A stretch of 64,000 nt of DNA from Eretmocerus hayati (lineage: Eukaryota; Arthropoda; Insecta; Hymenoptera; Aphelinidae), in contig CM056742.1 of the NCBI GenBank assembly GCA_029851415.1, forward strand, positions 112,656,246 through 112,720,245, given 5' to 3'. The translations under genes and the position numbers were made by a program. Each line of letters begins with the position of its first letter. Position 1 is the first letter of the stretch. Positions 37,001-46,200 of the stretch are shown one piece after another. Under the pieces are notes generated by a model. It saw only the letters and a list, made by a program, of their open reading frames with translations. It was not told the DNA's origin and made no database searches.

Positions 37001-37331
37001 AATTTTCGGAAAGTTGCCTCGCAAAAATCTTCGCGTACGCGAACCGGAAAATTTTCGCGTACGCGAAGAGAACCCATCTTCGCGTACGCGAAAATTTTCC
37101 GGTTCGCGTACGCGAAGATTTTTGCGAGGCGACTTTCCGAAAATTTTCGCGTACGCGAAGAATGGGCCCTTTCGCGTACGCGAAAGCTGGGCCAAGGGCC
37201 CGCGGTCCTTCGCGTACGCGACGGATTTCCTAGGGATTTTTTCGGCGAAGACGTCACATGCGTCGTCCACCATAACTCTCTTTTCGCGTACGCGACTTCG
37301 CGTACGCGAGTCCGGCCGTATAGACAAGCCG
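34017..37331. mobile_element. Foldback MULE-like element full of TTCGCGTACGCGAA palindromes
   Basis: The termini CGGCTTGTCTATACGGCCGG and its reverse complement are exact, with a 9-bp duplication outside. Both arms carry many copies of the self-complementary 14-mer TTCGCGTACGCGAA: roughly a dozen exact or near-exact per arm, the rest with one or two changes. Spacers contain repeated phrases such as TTTGCAAGGTGTCGGTCC and GTGGAATTGATTCTCGCTTC. The arms pair inward as far as ~36,010 and ~36,320, so nearly the whole element is a foldback with a short centre. The left arm has ~1 kb extra (about 34.64-35.57 kb). No transposase was seen; the duplication length suggests MULE machinery mobilised it. 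Confidence 0.8.
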
Positions 37332-37340
37332 TTTTTTAAA
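37332..37340. repeat. 9-bp target duplication, right copy
   Basis: TTTTTTAAA directly after the terminal CAAGCCG. It pairs with the copy at 34008-34016. Confidence 0.8.
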
Positions 37341-37450
37341 TCCAATATTTTCTGCCAGAACTTTCGCGAGCAAAACAGTATTAGAAGCCGCCAATGTGTA
37401 GAAAGTCGTTCTTCCGTGAGGGAATCAATTCTGCTTCCATTTTCTGGTCG
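37341..37450 (-). pseudogene. Proximal half of the MULE FLYWCH zinc finger
   Basis: On the minus strand the frame gives RKNDFLHIGGF, then a stop codon, then YCFARESSGRKYWI ending at the nested-element junction. These fit the Phe-Leu-Tyr-Trp part of a FLYWCH finger, and the Cys-His part resumes at 33,995. FLYWCH domains bind DNA and probably recognise the terminal repeats of the element. A plausible upstream exon with a GTAAGAG donor lies at 37.51-37.59 kb. The internal stop and a one-base frame change show decay in addition to the insertion. Confidence 0.6.
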
Positions 37451-37754
37451 TTTGATGGAAAATTCCACTTTAACTGTTCCACAAGAATCTCGAAGGGAGC
37501 ATGAGCTCTTACCTAGTTCAAAACTTACGGTACGAAGCCTCATAACATTGTTTAGACATTGTTTTGAGGGTATCGAGTTCCACATACACGAATTCTGAGT
37601 AGAAGATGAATTTCATGAGAGAATCAGCTTAGGAAATCCAACATTAGAAATTGGATTATTAGAACAAACGTATTTAGAAATTCATTTTAAGTAGAAAATA
37701 TATTTTTAAGAGAAAAAAACTTTAGAGAAACTATTTTAGAAAAACAGCACCCCA

Positions 37755-38001
37755 ATCCCCATACCAGCTGGTATTTACCCTTTTAAACATTCCGTAGAGT
37801 AATTGACCACCCTACAGGTGATAATATTATCCTTTTTTACTTATTCCAAAACATCAGGTTTTGTTCCTGTCGGCGCTCTCCCTTACCAATAAAATCACAA
37901 AACGCCCGCAAGTTAAGCATCTGCCGATTTTAATGTGGACGCGACCACCAAGATTCAATCATGGGAGCGTCGTAAGAAGCAGCTAGACAAATGCTTAACG
38001 T
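37755..38001. other. Short unannotated spacer
   Basis: Begins with the right target duplication of the MULE and ends at the first (GA)n tract. A CGCAAGTTAAGCA word near 37906 recalls 5S rRNA, but the rest does not support it. Confidence 0.35.
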
Positions 38002-38004
38002 AGA

Positions 38005-38038
<34 letters not shown>
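38002..38038 (+). repeat. (GA)n tract 1
   Basis: Microsatellite bordering the 3' (TCAA)n end of a minus-strand CR1-like tail. It is the left limit of the GA-targeted array. Confidence 0.95.
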
Positions 38039-38041
<3 letters not shown>

Positions 38042-38254
38042 ATTGATTGATTGATGACCTTGATTCGCCCGAGGGCAAAATTGAAAAATACAGTAGTATA
38101 TGTCACATATGTTACACCTACATAATGAATATATAGAAATGTATGAATATTTGTCTTTTTGGTCAAAGAATATTAGACTTATCACAGAAAGTGTCTGGTC
38201 ATGTTCAGGCATCGAAAAATGCATAAAAGTCAAGGAAGAGGATGATAAGATACT

Positions 38255-38257
<3 letters not shown>
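38039..38257 (-). mobile_element. CR1/Jockey-like 3' tail, ~220 bp
   Basis: On the minus strand this is a 3' end: it finishes in TCAATCAATCAATC and then TC repeats. It is nearly identical to 61831-62050 and related to the tail of the long copy starting at 62061. It begins (5' side) at the same nucleotide as the 61.8-kb copy, GATAAGATAC then (T/A)CACAGAGAG. No coding sequence. Confidence 0.8.

Positions 38258-38328
<71 letters not shown>
38258..38328 (+). repeat. (GA)n tract 2
   Basis: About 35 GA units between the CR1-like tail and the 5'-truncated R1-like copy 1. Confidence 0.95.
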
Positions 38329-38331
<3 letters not shown>

Positions 38332-38335
38332 TAAA

Positions 38336-38788
38336 GTGCAGAAGGACCTCGCGAAGGCCCTACCAGAAAACGAGGATGGAGCCATAATAGTCAAGAGCCT
38401 GCGAAACGGCTCCCGAGGCACCCAAACAGCGGTTGTGTCCATCCCAGCGAGGCTCGCTCACCGCCTCCTGGACTGGAAAGAACCCAAGGTGGGATGGAGC
38501 AGAGTGAGAATCCGCGAGAAGGGAGGCATCCCACGCTGCTATAACTGCCTAGAGTATGGCCACAAGGCCTCAGGCTGCAAAAAAGAGAAGGCAGAGGAAC
38601 GTCAACCGAAACTCTGCTTCCAGTGCGGTGAACCAGGACACCTCGCCGCTACCTGTAAAGAGAAACCAAAATGCCTCAGCTGCGTGGCTATTGGAACCAG
38701 ATCTGACCACAGGTCAGGCTCCAGCAACTGCACAGCCTACCAAAACGCGAGGGCGACATATAGACGCAGGGGGGGAAGAAATGGCTAA
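38336..38788 (+). CDS. R1-like ORF1 (Gag-like), C-terminal part
   Basis: The last ~150 residues of a nucleic-acid-binding ORF1. Three zinc knuckles are visible: CYNCLEYGHKASGC, CFQCGEPGHLAATC, and a third starting CLSC with distal His and Cys. ORF1 coats element RNA. The frame is cut at its 5' end by element truncation, so no start codon exists. Its TAA stop overlaps the ORF2 start in ATGGCTAA (38781-38788), which would allow stop-and-restart translation of ORF2. Compared with the copy-3 ORF1, about three quarters of the protein is missing. Confidence 0.8.
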   Translation: MQKDLAKALPENEDGAIIVKSLRNGSRGTQTAVVSIPARLAHRLLDWKEPKVGWSRVRIREKGGIPRCYNCLEYGHKASGCKKEKAEERQPKLCFQCGEPGHLAATCKEKPKCLSCVAIGTRSDHRSGSSNCTAYQNARATYRRRGGRNG

Positions 38789-41700
38789 CTTCATCCAAGC
38801 CAACCTCAGGAGAAGCGGGGACGCTTGTGACCTCCTACACACTGCCGCCAAAGAAGGGGGTATCGATGTTCTGATCATCTCCGAACCGCCTCGGAAGCGC
38901 GAACTTTCCCGTTCCACATTCGATCACTGGGGGACCGCTGTAATTCAGATCACGAATCCCGCGATCCGCGAGACTGAACCAGCTGTTAGTGGCCGTGGTT
39001 ATGCTCGAAAGACCATAGGGGGCACAGCTGTATACAGCTGCTACTACTCGCCGTCGCTCAAGACGCACAAATTTGAAGACGAGCTCCACGACCTAGAAGA
39101 GGATGTGAGGCAATGGGGGGGCCCAGCTATAATCGCGGGAGATTTCAACTCCAAGGAACCGACTTGGAGCGGGGGGCCGCGCGATAGACGGGGGGTAATA
39201 CTCGCTGATGCCATGGAGGCATTGGGATTAGTGCTCGCGAACGAGACGGGGGTTATCACCTATTACCGGCACGACACTCGGTCCCGGGAGGGAGGTTCAT
39301 CATCGGTCCTCGACCTGACGTTCATGAGCCCGTCGCTCATGGGACGTATGACATCGTGGGAAGTTCTGGACACGGAAACACTGAGTGACCATCGACATAT
39401 TCGGTTTCGACTTAGGACTGACGGACAGAGACAGACGACACACAGACCGCGACCGACGGGGTGGCAGGTACGGAAGCTGGACGAGGGAAAATTCCGGGAA
39501 TCGATAGAAACAGTCGAAGATCTCCCGATGAACTCCGCCTCGGACGAGGCTGTGGCGATGGTAACATCCGCCATCACGAGAGCTTGCGACGCGTCGATGC
39601 CTCGCAGGACAACACCATGTTTCTGGAGGAAACCAGAGTACTGGATCACCGATGAGATCAAGGCTCTACGAAGAACGAGCAACAAAAAAAGGAGGACCGC
39701 ATGGCGATCAAGGAAGCTGCAACGACCATCGCTGGCGGAAGATGACAGAGCGTACAAAGAAGCAAAGAAGGCTCTCGTTCTAGCCATCCGGAGGAGCAAA
39801 GAGAAGTGCTGGGGTGAACTGTGCGACATGGTTAACGAAGACCCCTGGGGCACGCCATATCGCGTGGTCATGTCAAAGGTCCGACCCCGGAAGGGCAACC
39901 CAGCACCGACCGATGCAGCAACATTGCGCACGATCGTGGAAGACCTCTTCCCAGCAGGAGAACCCAGAGTTACATTCCCTACGGAGAGCGAAGACCCCAT
40001 CCCGCTCTTCACTATGCAAGAGCTACTCATAGCGGCGAAGAGAATGCCGAACAGCAAGGCCCCTGGCCTGGATGGCATCCCAAACGAGGCTCTGAAACTG
40101 GTCTTCAAATACAAGCCAGATCTACTCCTCGACCTCTTCAACATCTGTCTGAGCGCGGGAACTTTCCCGGACAAGTGGAAACGCCAGAAGCTGGTCCTGA
40201 TACCTAAGGGTCAAGGAGGTCAACGCCCTCTCAGCATGCTCGACAATATCGGGAAAATGTACGAGAGGATGGTGCTCAACAGGGTGGAAAAAGCCTACGA
40301 AGAAGGCGGTGGGCTATCACCAATGCAGTTCGGGTTTCGGAAGGGACGGAGCACTGTGCACGCGATCGAGGCGGTCCAAGAATGGGTTCAAGCGTCGGTA
40401 GGGAACCCATACCAAGGAAGAGGAGGATTCTGTGCCATCATTGCGTTGGACATAAAGAACGCATTCAACTGCGCGAGCTGGGAGCGAGTCTATCAATCCC
40501 AAGCAGGTAAAGTGCCCCCCTATCTACTAGCCGTCACGAGTGACTACCTGCGGAACAGGACCCTCGTGTACGACACCGACGAGGGACAAGAGATTCGGGT
40601 ACTGTCCGCCGGAATCGGACAGGGATCGGTCTCCGGGCCGTTCAACTGGAACACCCAGTATGACAGCTTACTGTCTATCGAACTGCCAGAAGGAGTGATA
40701 ACAGTGGCTTTCGCGGACGACGCGGGACTCATAGTATGGGCTGACAACGAGGAACTCTTGGGTAGACGCGCGAACGAAGCGCTGGCCCGAGTCTACGAGT
40801 GGATGATTAGCAGGCTTCTGGAGCTCGCTGTCAAGAAGTGCGAAGCAATCGTGGTCACAAGGCGTAGGAAGTTTGACTTACCCCGGTTTTATATCAACGG
40901 GCAAGAGATTCCACGGAAGACAGAGCTGAAATACCTCGGTGTATGGCTCGACGACAAGTGGTCGTTCAAGAAGCACATCCAGGAAGCCGCCCAGAAGGCG
41001 AGCAGGGTCGGTGCGGCGCTCCAGCGGCTTATGCCGAATATCGGAGGACCCAAGGAAAAGAGACGCGCACTTCTCAACACCGTCATTACCTCCATCATGC
41101 TGTACGGTGCACCCGTGTGGGGGAAGAGAGTAGAGAAGACCATCATCGAGAAGAGAATGGGGCCTGTCCACCGAAGAGCGGCCCTGAAGAGTATCCGTGC
41201 CTACCGCACTGTGTCAGGAGATGCGGCTTACGTATTGGCGAGTACTCCGCCCATCCACTTGCTCGTCGCGGAGCGAGTGAGGATCTGGGACCGCCAAAAA
41301 GTGATCGGAGCCGAACGAGTACTCACTCCGACGATGAAGGAGATCATCCGCGACAACGAGAAGGAAACCACCCTTGAGCATTGGCAAACTGAGTGGGATT
41401 CGCCATTTGCAAACGGCAGATGGATGCACCGGCTGATCCGTGACGTAGCCAAGTGGGCGGAACGCACCCACGGAGAGATGGACTACTGGACGACGCAGGC
41501 ACTGAGCGATCATGGTTGCTTCGGTTCCTATCTAACCAGGTTCAAGAAGAGGACGACCCCAGCATGTCAGTCATGCGGGGACGAATGGGATGACGCCGAA
41601 CATGCCCTGTTCAAGTGCAGCGACACCCGGAGAGAGCGCGCCGAGCTGGATGAATGGCTGGGTGCTCAACTAACACCTGAGAATCTCGTCCCGTACTTGC

Positions 41701-41813
41701 TCCGCAACCAGGAGACATGGGATAGACTCACCGGATACATCAAGCTGGTGATGACCCGCAAAGAGGAGAAAGAGAGGGAAGTAAGGCGCCTCGAAGCAGG
41801 CGAATTACAGTGA
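38781..41813 (+). CDS. R1-like ORF2: AP endonuclease and reverse transcriptase
   Basis: An intact frame of ~1,010 residues from the ATG overlapping the ORF1 stop. The frame is open further upstream, but that part is out-of-frame ORF1 sequence. N-terminal endonuclease motifs: QANLRRS, ISEPP, AGDFNSKEPTW, LDLTFMS and LSDHRHIRF; this domain nicks the target. RT motifs: KAPGLDGIPNEA, SPMQFGFRKGRST, IIALDIKNAFN, GIGQGSVSGPFNWN, AFADDAGLIV (catalytic Asp pair) and LKYLGVWLDD. A C-terminal CCHC (CQSC, then H and C in HALFKC) ends the protein, as in R1-type ORF2. No stops or frameshifts, so this is the only copy here with a complete ORF2. Confidence 0.92.
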   Translation: MANFIQANLRRSGDACDLLHTAAKEGGIDVLIISEPPRKRELSRSTFDHWGTAVIQITNPAIRETEPAVSGRGYARKTIGGTAVYSCYYSPSLKTHKFEDELHDLEEDVRQWGGPAIIAGDFNSKEPTWSGGPRDRRGVILADAMEALGLVLANETGVITYYRHDTRSREGGSSSVLDLTFMSPSLMGRMTSWEVLDTETLSDHRHIRFRLRTDGQRQTTHRPRPTGWQVRKLDEGKFRESIETVEDLPMNSASDEAVAMVTSAITRACDASMPRRTTPCFWRKPEYWITDEIKALRRTSNKKRRTAWRSRKLQRPSLAEDDRAYKEAKKALVLAIRRSKEKCWGELCDMVNEDPWGTPYRVVMSKVRPRKGNPAPTDAATLRTIVEDLFPAGEPRVTFPTESEDPIPLFTMQELLIAAKRMPNSKAPGLDGIPNEALKLVFKYKPDLLLDLFNICLSAGTFPDKWKRQKLVLIPKGQGGQRPLSMLDNIGKMYERMVLNRVEKAYEEGGGLSPMQFGFRKGRSTVHAIEAVQEWVQASVGNPYQGRGGFCAIIALDIKNAFNCASWERVYQSQAGKVPPYLLAVTSDYLRNRTLVYDTDEGQEIRVLSAGIGQGSVSGPFNWNTQYDSLLSIELPEGVITVAFADDAGLIVWADNEELLGRRANEALARVYEWMISRLLELAVKKCEAIVVTRRRKFDLPRFYINGQEIPRKTELKYLGVWLDDKWSFKKHIQEAAQKASRVGAALQRLMPNIGGPKEKRRALLNTVITSIMLYGAPVWGKRVEKTIIEKRMGPVHRRAALKSIRAYRTVSGDAAYVLASTPPIHLLVAERVRIWDRQKVIGAERVLTPTMKEIIRDNEKETTLEHWQTEWDSPFANGRWMHRLIRDVAKWAERTHGEMDYWTTQALSDHGCFGSYLTRFKKRTTPACQSCGDEWDDAEHALFKCSDTRRERAELDEWLGAQLTPENLVPYLLRNQETWDRLTGYIKLVMTRKEEKEREVRRLEAGELQ

Positions 41814-42279
41814 CTCTGCCGAATGAAACAGAAGAGGCCCAAATGATTCCAGGAGGAATCTGATGCACTGAAGAGGGAAGAAAGAAGAAAGAAGAGGGAA
41901 GAAAGAAGAAAGAGAGGGAACAATGAAGAATGAAGATAGAAGATGCCGACAAGTGGCCGAAGAGAGAAGATGGAGAAGAGGAACGCTCGCAATCGAGCGC
42001 GAGACATGCCGCTCATCCTGAAGTAATGCTCACGCGGTTCCGGGATGAGATGGTAGATGCAGGTGGATCTCCTTCTTGATTGCCCGATGCCCTAGGTATC
42101 GGACATCGAGGGGAGAGGGATATTACACGGCCGGGCCCACCTCTCGGTGGGCCCCACCCAAACCCGTGTCCCGCCTGGTATGGCCTGCGTGGGCTATGCG
42201 TAGTCCGCGTAAGCTGAACCAGTCCGGTGTCTGGGGACGGATCCGAGGGATCCTGAGGCAGATTTTGCCCTCTAACCAC

Positions 42280-42317
<38 letters not shown>

Positions 42318-42363
<46 letters not shown>

Positions 42364-42372
42364 GAGAGAGAG
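42318..42372 (+). repeat. (GA)n tract 3
   Basis: GA units directly after the poly(A) of R1-like copy 1 and directly before the (TCAA)n 3' end of the CR1-like element on the other strand. Confidence 0.95.
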
Positions 42373-42632
42373 ATTGATTGATAAACAATTTATTTTGCCG
42401 TGGTCACAATGGACCGTATGGCAATAGTGAATGCATAATACAATATAAACATATTTACATGACATAGAATTCAGTGACAAGCAAATTTAGACCTTCTTAG
42501 CAAGTAACTACTAATATGAAAAAATACAAATATTTTAAGACTAACATACTAATGCACAATGGACATCTGCGAATCGGAAGCATCACTTAACCTTCATCAT
42601 ACCCATACTCAATCCTCACACTTAACCACTTT

Positions 42633-42637
42633 CATAC
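42633..42637. repeat. Copia target duplication, left copy
   Basis: CATAC, repeated at 50333-50337. Five bases is the usual copia duplication length. Confidence 0.85.
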
Positions 42638-43017
42638 TGTAGAATACTCGGCGCCGGGTTCACAACGAATAAATAAACTCTTTTTGTGAGAAAAGAGACG
42701 CGTGCACTCGCGAAGTTTATTGTCCACAAATAGCAAGTAAAATAGTCTTCTAGATATAAAACCAAGTATAATAGTACGTTAATTAAGTACGTCGAAAAGT
42801 AAACACACAAGTACAAGTATCAAAAAAACACTGGTTGATATATAACGTAGAGCAAGGTGTTCTCTGTGTCGATAGCCACAAGCAACAAACTGCGGCATTA
42901 GAGAGCGTCGAACTAATGGAGCGCTGGTACTTCCAGTCGCCGCAAGGGAGCGCGTTAGGACAGCGCGACGGCGAGCAAGGCACACGCTACACAGGCTCCG
43001 CAGCAGAGATCTCAACA
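42638..43017 (-). repeat. Copia 3' LTR
   Basis: 380 bp, starting TGTTGAGATCTC and ending GTATTCTACA on the sense strand. By eye it is identical to the 5' LTR at 49953-50332. It contains the same TATATA-like and AATAAA signals, at 42838-42845 and 42716-42721. Confidence 0.95.
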
Positions 43018-43030
43018 CTCCCTCCCTCTG
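43018..43030 (-). promoter_or_regulatory. Copia polypurine tract
   Basis: On the sense strand AGAGGGAGGGAG directly precedes the 3' LTR. It is the expected primer for plus-strand DNA synthesis. Confidence 0.85.
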
Positions 43031-43241
43031 CAAGGTTGTGATTGCTCGTCAGAATCGGTGTAACTTTCGCTGCTACTCGTTTCTCTAGTTTCTGTGTCCT
43101 CTAGTGTTTGACGTCTTGGGGTAAATCCTGCAACAAAGGAAAAACTCTTCTAATCCGGGCATCTATTGATATCTTCTAGTGTTTGTGTGCGGCTGTGTTG
43201 GTTTGTGTGTTTCTTTTCCACATCGAAGCTGACATTTTACT

Positions 43242-46200
43242 TCATGCTTCTAGATTCAGTATTTTGTTTCTATGTTTCACGTAAGGTCCAATCGGTAGAG
43301 GTTTAGTCATCAGATCAGCCTCGTTATCAGTAGTGTCTACTTTGTTTACTATGACTCTTCCTTCTATCACACATTGTTTGACATAATCTCCATGTGTTTC
43401 GGACATGTGTTTCTTATTTCCACTTCGCTCTCGGTACTTTAATTTTTCTTTAATTTCTTCTAGACTATCATCGAAATTTTTCAATTTGTGATTTCCTTCC
43501 ATTTCAGTACACTGTTTCGCTGCCTGGTTGTCGCATAAAATTTGTACCGGATACATAGTCTGGCCAATCATGTCTCTAATGGTTTTGTCCAGGTAAACGA
43601 TTTCTTGGCATGCAGCACTCATCTCTAGGTATTCAGCCTGACAGGTTGAGTTTGTGACTAATTTCTGTTTTGAGCTTTTCCACGCAATGGGGTCATCAAA
43701 AAGTCTAATAACGTATCCCCCTGTTGTTTGTGATTTCTCGCAGTCACGGTAACTGGAGTCGGTCATGGCTGTCATGACATCCGACTTTCCACGAAAGGTT
43801 ATACCTAAGTCTGAGGTTCCTCTAATGTAGCGAAAAACTCGTTTAACCTGCTGCCAATGATAGTCATTCGATTCGACTTGATATCTAGCAAGATACCCCA
43901 CTGCGAACGCCAGATCTGGTCGCGTGCATGTGGTGAGGTAGAGAAGACTCCCGATTGCTTCCCTGTATGGTGCATTCGTTCTTGCTTCTAGGAGTTCTGG
44001 GCGATTTTTCTCTAATTCTTCTAGCGTTTGTTTTTCGGCCTTCCGTGTAACCATCGGTGTACTTACCGGTTTACACTCATTCATCTTAAATCGTGTCAGG
44101 CAACTTTCCACGTACTTAGTTTGTTTGAGAGTAATTATTCCTTCACTTCTAAATCGTTCGATTTCCATTCCTAGAAAAACTTTAGGTTCGCCTAAATCTT
44201 TCATCTCGAAGGCTGTGCTCAGAGCAGATTTTACTTCTAGAATCTTCTTTTTGTTGTTTCCAGCAATGAGTATATCATCTACGTAGATGATTACAATTAC
44301 CACTTGACCTTCCAACCTCCAGGTGAACAAGCAGGGCTCGTTGATGTCCTTTTCCAAACCGAGCTCAGTTATGACTTCGGAAAACCGCTGGTTCCAACGT
44401 TTTGGACTAGGTCTCAGTCCATAGATTGTTCTTTTCAACTTCAGCAAGCAGTTTCTTCTAGTCTCTTCATCTACTTCTAGTCCATCAGGTACAGTCATAT
44501 ATATATCTTCTTCTAGAATACCGTTAAGGAACGCTGTTTTGACGTCCATTTGACTTAGTTCCAAGTCGTACTTGTTTGTGATGGCAAGTACCGCTCGTAT
44601 AAGGGACAAACGAGATACTGGTGCATACGTTTCTCTGAGCTGGTATTCTTTTGTATCCTTGAAGCCTCGCGCCACCAAACGAACTTTGAAGACCGTCTTT
44701 CCTTCTGTATTTCTTTTCTTCTTGAACACAAGTTTGGAATCGACAATTCGTGGTTTTTCTTGGTCCGAGTTGAGTTTTGATTTTTCCACAAAATCCCAGA
44801 CATCATTGTCGGCCATCGATTTCATTTCTTCGTTTATTGCGATGCGCCAGTTTTTCGCGTCTATGGAATTCATGGCTTGCTCTAGTGACGAAGGATCGTT
44901 ATTTATTTCGGCAATCAGTGCATAGGAAAATTCATCTTTCTCCTTTTGTGCGTCTGCTAACGAGCGTTTCGGTCTCAAGCAGCTAGGTGAGTCATCCGGA
45001 GCAGTCAGTCCTGGTTCTTCCACCGACTCGTCTGCTTGAGTTCTTCTTAGATGTCCCCAGGTTGGTCGATTTGTCTTTGCCTTTCTTTCGGGGTTCAGCC
45101 TGGGTTGTTTGTTGAGGGTCGTTTGAGGTTTTTCTGCCAGTTTGCGTTTTCTCGAGTTTTGTGGGTTTGCTCCTGTGTGTTCTTCCTGAGCACCTTTCGG
45201 CAAGTTAATTTCGTCGCGGTCTTCGTGATGAATTTCCATTGGGAATGAAGCTTCTAGTTCGGTTGATTTTTCCACGTCTGCTGTACGTTCCTCCCTCGAT
45301 TTTGATACCTCTTTGTAGGTCATTTTTTCATTGAATTTGACGTGACGAGAGTTTAAGAATTTTCCGGTTGCAGGGTGCCATAAAACATAACCAGACTTCG
45401 AGTATCCAACGAAGAATGTTTTGAGCGCTCTCTCTGAGAACTTAGTCGCAGCTTTGGGAATTTTCACGTATGCAAGGCATCCAAACCTTCGGAGTTTATC
45501 TACGTGTGACCGATGATCAGGGGCAAACTTCTTCAGTGGTGTTTCGAAACCATTGCTGGCATGTGGAGACCTGTTGTACACATGTACCGCAACTTCTAGC
45601 GCTAGCATCCACATACTCTGTGGTAGGCCAGAATCAATTAATAAGGCTCTCATCTTGCAGCCGAGCGTTTTGTTGATCCTTTCGGCCGTGCCGTTGTGTT
45701 CTGGGGTGTATGGTGGAGCATAGTCTGCCTCAATTTTTTCTTTCTGCATTACTTCTAGAAATTTCCCTGCTGTGAATTCAAGTGCGTTGTCTCCTCTGAT
45801 GTAGTTTACCTTTTCTTCTTTGCCCAGTGTGTTTCTCATCGATGTAAGGCATTTCTCTAGACACAACCCAGATTCACTTTTGTGCTTCACCGCATAAGAC
45901 TTTGCGTATCTTGAGTAGTCGTCGGTGAACGTGACGATGAATCTGTTTCCACCAGGAAACGATTGGGGTGTTATTGGTCCCATTCCATCAACGTGTATTC
46001 GTTTCATGGGCTTGGTTGCCCTGCTTCTAGTTTCTTTGAATGGCAGCTTTTCCATCTTGGCCAAGGCACACACTTCACAGTCTTTAATTGAATCCGAAAA
46101 GTTTATATCTTTGAGACAGGGTTCAATCTTCTTCAGCTTCTTGAGATAGTCTAATGAGGCATGTCCTAGACGTATGTGCCAGAGCATACCCTGATCTAAT

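Larger units (their letters stand above)
32280..37754 (-). mobile_element. MULE DNA transposon, interrupted
   Basis: The ends are inverted, AT-rich and built of TTTTCTAA-type words. The left starts TGGGGGAACAGTTTTTCTAA, and the right, in reverse complement, starts TGGGGTGCTGTTTTTCTAAA. The flanks are ATCCCATACC(GG) at 32268-32279 and ATCCCCATACC at 37755-37765, an imperfect ~10-bp duplication typical of MULEs. Coding is on the minus strand: FLYWCH zinc finger, linker, then DDE transposase. A 3.3-kb foldback element sits in the FLYWCH domain, and the coding frame has further breaks, so this copy cannot make a full protein. Without the insertion the element is about 2.15 kb. Confidence 0.7.
38329..42317 (+). 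mobile_element. R1-like non-LTR retrotransposon, copy 1 (5'-truncated)
   Basis: It starts inside ORF1, carries a complete ORF2, a ~470-base 3' untranslated region and a 35-A tail (42283-42317), and is bounded by GA tracts on both sides. The 3' region has GAAGAAAG-rich sequence and then a GC-rich stretch ending CTAACCACCTT. 5' truncation is the usual result of target-primed reverse transcription. The zinc-knuckle ORF1, endonuclease and RT motifs point to the R1 clade. Confidence 0.85.

Noticed and set aside
34017..37331. Regularly recurring palindromes resembling a CRISPR array
   Set aside because: Spacing is irregular, repeats occur in two inverted arms, and a transposon duplication bounds them. 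The genome is eukaryotic.
37890..37970. 5S rRNA-like fragment (CGCAAGTTAAGCA)
   Set aside because: Only the short box-A-like word matches well; the flanking sequence does not follow the 5S pattern closely enough.
38258..38442. Serine/leucine- or arginine/glutamate-rich ORFs over GA tracts
   Set aside because: Pure microsatellite translation in all frames, also seen at 42.3 and 54.1 kb. Not genes.
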